Source: Desulfobulbaceae bacterium
GTDB taxonomy: Bacteria > Desulfobacterota > Desulfobulbia > Desulfobulbales > Desulfobulbaceae
NCBI GenBank assembly: GCA_027011235.1
Contig: JALVAI010000253.1
Span: 1 to 8,128, forward strand
Direction: 5' to 3'
Length of the DNA: 8,128 nt
Shown here: positions 6,254 to 8,128 of the stretch, in pieces
Position numbering within the stretch: the stretch's first letter is position 1
How the letters are laid out: each line of letters begins with the position of its first letter
Translations under genes and position numbers: made by a program
Notes under the pieces: generated by a model
The model's input: the letters and a program-made list of their open reading frames with translations, nothing else
Databases searched by the model: none
Told to the model about the DNA's origin: nothing

Positions 6254-7804
6254 ATGTCAACCCATAACGAAAAAATACTGATCCTTGATTTCGGTTCCCA
6301 GACCACCCAGCTCATTGCCCGCCGCATCCGCGAGCAGAAGGTCTATTCGGAAATCCATCCCTATACCCTGAGCCTGGACCGGATCAAGGCCATGCAACCC
6401 TCGGGTATTGTCCTGAGCGGCGGACCGGCCAGCGTCTACGATGACGATGCTCCCATTTCCGATAAAGGTATCTTTGATCTTGGCATCCCGGTACTCGGTA
6501 TCTGTTACGGCGCCCAGTTGATGATGCAGCAACTGGGCGGCCGGGTGGAAAAGGCTGAAAAACGCGAATTCGGCAAGGCCGAGCTATCCATCACCTACAC
6601 CGCCGGCCTGTTTGCCGGGTTGGAGACCGCCCCCAGCCATTACCAGGTCTGGATGAGTCACGGCGACCGGATCGAAGAACCGGCCCCCGGATTTGTGGCC
6701 ACCGCCACCAGCCCCCATTCCCCGTATGCGGCGCTTCGCCATGAGGAAAAACCATTTGTCGCGGTCCAGTTTCATCCGGAAGTCGCCCATACCCTGATCG
6801 GCACCGATATCCTGCGCAATTTTATTTTCGGCATCTGCAACTGCCATCCCACCTGGACCATGCACTCCTTTATCGATGCCACCGTCGCCGAGATCAAGCA
6901 ACAGGTGGGAACAGACAGGGTTATCTGTGCCCTTTCCGGCGGCGTGGACTCCTCGGTAACGGCGGCCCTTGTTCACCGCGCCATTGGTGACCAGTTGACC
7001 TGTATCTATGTCAACAACGGGCTGATGCGCACCGGAGAATCAGAAAGCGTGCTCCGGTTTTTCCGGGAAAAAACCGACCTAACCGTGATCGACGTCGATG
7101 CCACCGATTATTTTCTCGGCCAGCTTGCCGGGATTAGTGATCCGGAAGAAAAACGCAAACGCATCGGTTTTGGCTTTATCAAGATTTTCGAGGAGGAGGC
7201 GAACAAGCTGGGCGAGGTGAAATACCTGGCCCAGGGGACCCTGTATCCCGATGTTATTGAATCGGTGGTGTTCCGGGGCAAGGCGCCCATCAAATCGCAT
7301 CACAACGTGGGCGGCCTGCCTGAACGCATGCAGATGCAGCTGATTGAGCCGCTGCGGGAATTGTTCAAGGATGAGGTCAGGGAGCTGGGATTGGAACTGG
7401 GCATGCCCGAAGAGGCCATTTTCAGGCAACCTTTCCCCGGCCCCGGCCTTGGTATCCGCATCATGGGCGAGGTGACCCGGCAGCGGCTGGACATCCTGCG
7501 CCAGGCCGATGTCATTGTCCTGGAGGAGATGAAGGATGCGGGCTGGTACCGCAAGGTATGGCAGTCCTTTGCCGTTCTCCTTCCCATCCAGACCGTGGGC
7601 GTGATGGGAGATGGCCGCACCTATGAACACGTCATTGCCATCCGCTCCGTGGACAGCCGCGACGCCATGACCGCTGACTGGTCCCGGCTTCCCTATGATC
7701 TGCTGGGCCGCATTTCCACCCGGATCATCAACGAGGTCCGGGGCGTCAACCGGGTTGTGTATGATATTTCGTCCAAACCGCCGGCCACCATTGAATGGGA
7801 GTAA
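6254..7804 (+). CDS. guaA: GMP synthase (glutamine-hydrolysing)
   Basis: GMP synthase converts XMP to GMP using ATP and ammonia released from glutamine. The 516-residue protein has the complete three-domain layout. The class I glutamine amidotransferase domain (about 6-195) carries nucleophile Cys84 in GICYG and the His174/Glu176 pair in VQFHPEV. The ATP-pyrophosphatase domain (about 205-390) has the P-loop SGGVDSS (228-234). The C-terminal dimerisation domain ends in SKPPATIEWE, the typical terminus. The frame is open from further upstream, inside guaB, but homology to GuaA begins at MSTHNEKILILDFGSQ, so ATG 6254 is chosen; a GTG three codons earlier (6245) is an alternative. No clear Shine-Dalgarno precedes either. 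With guaB just upstream it completes the IMP to GMP branch. Confidence 0.98.
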   Translation: MSTHNEKILILDFGSQTTQLIARRIREQKVYSEIHPYTLSLDRIKAMQPSGIVLSGGPASVYDDDAPISDKGIFDLGIPVLGICYGAQLMMQQLGGRVEKAEKREFGKAELSITYTAGLFAGLETAPSHYQVWMSHGDRIEEPAPGFVATATSPHSPYAALRHEEKPFVAVQFHPEVAHTLIGTDILRNFIFGICNCHPTWTMHSFIDATVAEIKQQVGTDRVICALSGGVDSSVTAALVHRAIGDQLTCIYVNNGLMRTGESESVLRFFREKTDLTVIDVDATDYFLGQLAGISDPEEKRKRIGFGFIKIFEEEANKLGEVKYLAQGTLYPDVIESVVFRGKAPIKSHHNVGGLPERMQMQLIEPLRELFKDEVRELGLELGMPEEAIFRQPFPGPGLGIRIMGEVTRQRLDILRQADVIVLEEMKDAGWYRKVWQSFAVLLPIQTVGVMGDGRTYEHVIAIRSVDSRDAMTADWSRLPYDLLGRISTRIINEVRGVNRVVYDISSKPPATIEWE

Positions 7805-7856
7805 CCGACCCCCTGAACACTGAACAAACGGAAAACAGCAAAAAACAGTACAAAAA

Positions 7857-8128
7857 ATGTTGAAAACAGGCATCTATGTGGATGCGGAAAACATCAAGAT
7901 GAGTGGCGGCTACGGCATGCGTTACGATGTGCTGGTGGACTTGGCCGATGCCGGTAATTCCACCATGCTGCGGGCCAACTGCTACCTGGCCGAAGACCGG
8001 GAACGAACCGGGGCCGATGCTGACTACCGGCAGAAGGTGTACAGCTATCACAACATCCTGCGTCAATGCGGATTCAAGATTATAAAGAAATATGTGCGCC
8101 GCTACCGGGACGAAGAGGGCAATATCAC
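7857..8128 (+). CDS. NYN-domain (LabA/DUF88-like) protein, N-terminal part (3' end outside window)
   Basis: The first 90 codons of a protein that begins with TGIYVDAENIKMSGGYG, matching the opening strand of NYN (PIN-like) domains, where the Asp in the V/I-D-A/G-E-N motif (Asp9 here) is the first metal-coordinating acid. Further features fit the fold: a strand with RANCYLAED (39-47), then a helix with YRQKVYSYHNILRQCGFKIIKKYV (57-80). NYN proteins are thought to be metal-dependent ribonucleases. The later catalytic acids expected in this family lie beyond the window, so activity cannot be judged. A stop at 7821-7823 limits the frame and ATG 7857 is the only start before the conserved motif, though it is preceded by an A-rich stretch rather than a clear Shine-Dalgarno. 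It follows guaA by 52 nt with no terminator between them, so read-through is possible. Confidence 0.8.
   Translation, partial: MLKTGIYVDAENIKMSGGYGMRYDVLVDLADAGNSTMLRANCYLAEDRERTGADADYRQKVYSYHNILRQCGFKIIKKYVRRYRDEEGNI

Noticed and set aside
7812..7825. Tandem CTGAACA repeat before the NYN gene
   Set aside because: Two 7-nt copies are too short to distinguish from chance, and nothing suggests an operator or array.
7079..7873. A 264-codon minus-strand frame opposite guaA
   Set aside because: It is an antisense shadow of a clear GMP synthase, with a composition typical of such shadows and no recognisable motif.

Overview
The window reads as an ordinary, gene-dense stretch of bacterial chromosome, most likely from a deltaproteobacterium (Desulfobacterota, perhaps a Desulfobulbales-type sulfur-metabolising lineage). 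That placement is an inference. It rests on moderate GC, a type IV pilus retraction ATPase next to a zinc-ribbon/pseudo-receiver protein, and an rpsA-ihfB pair like that of other Proteobacteria. I see no insertion sequence, phage gene, CRISPR array, tRNA or rRNA.

Layout from left to right. (1) The C-terminal end of a PilT/PilU-type ATPase enters from the left edge (2-364). (2) 54 nt later comes a 225-residue protein with a four-cysteine zinc-ribbon head and a degenerate receiver-like domain (419-1096). (3) A non-coding, AT-rich stretch of about 350 nt (1097-1447) leads into rpsA, encoding ribosomal protein S1 with six S1 domains; I place its start at 1448. (4) A 110-nt spacer with a perfect 10-bp hairpin separates rpsA from an IHF-beta-type nucleoid protein gene (3313-3594), which ends in a strong terminator (3622-3659). 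(5) On the opposite strand lies a YciO/Sua5-family gene (3847-4464). (6) Divergent from it is the purine pair guaB (IMP dehydrogenase, 4732-6201) and guaA (GMP synthase, 6254-7804). (7) The 5' end of a NYN-domain (LabA/DUF88-like) protein runs off the right edge (7857-8128).

Functionally there are three modules. The pilus ATPase and zinc-ribbon/pseudo-receiver protein look like a surface-motility neighbourhood. rpsA-ihfB joins translation initiation to nucleoid architecture. guaB-guaA carry out IMP to XMP to GMP, the complete guanine-nucleotide branch. yciO stands alone between converging and diverging neighbours.

Nothing here clearly amounts to a new biological system. The points most worth a second look are the uncharacterised zinc-ribbon/pseudo-receiver protein, a possible compact pseudoknot in the guaB leader (4636-4665), alternative pairing segments between rpsA and ihfB, and the structured leader of rpsA.
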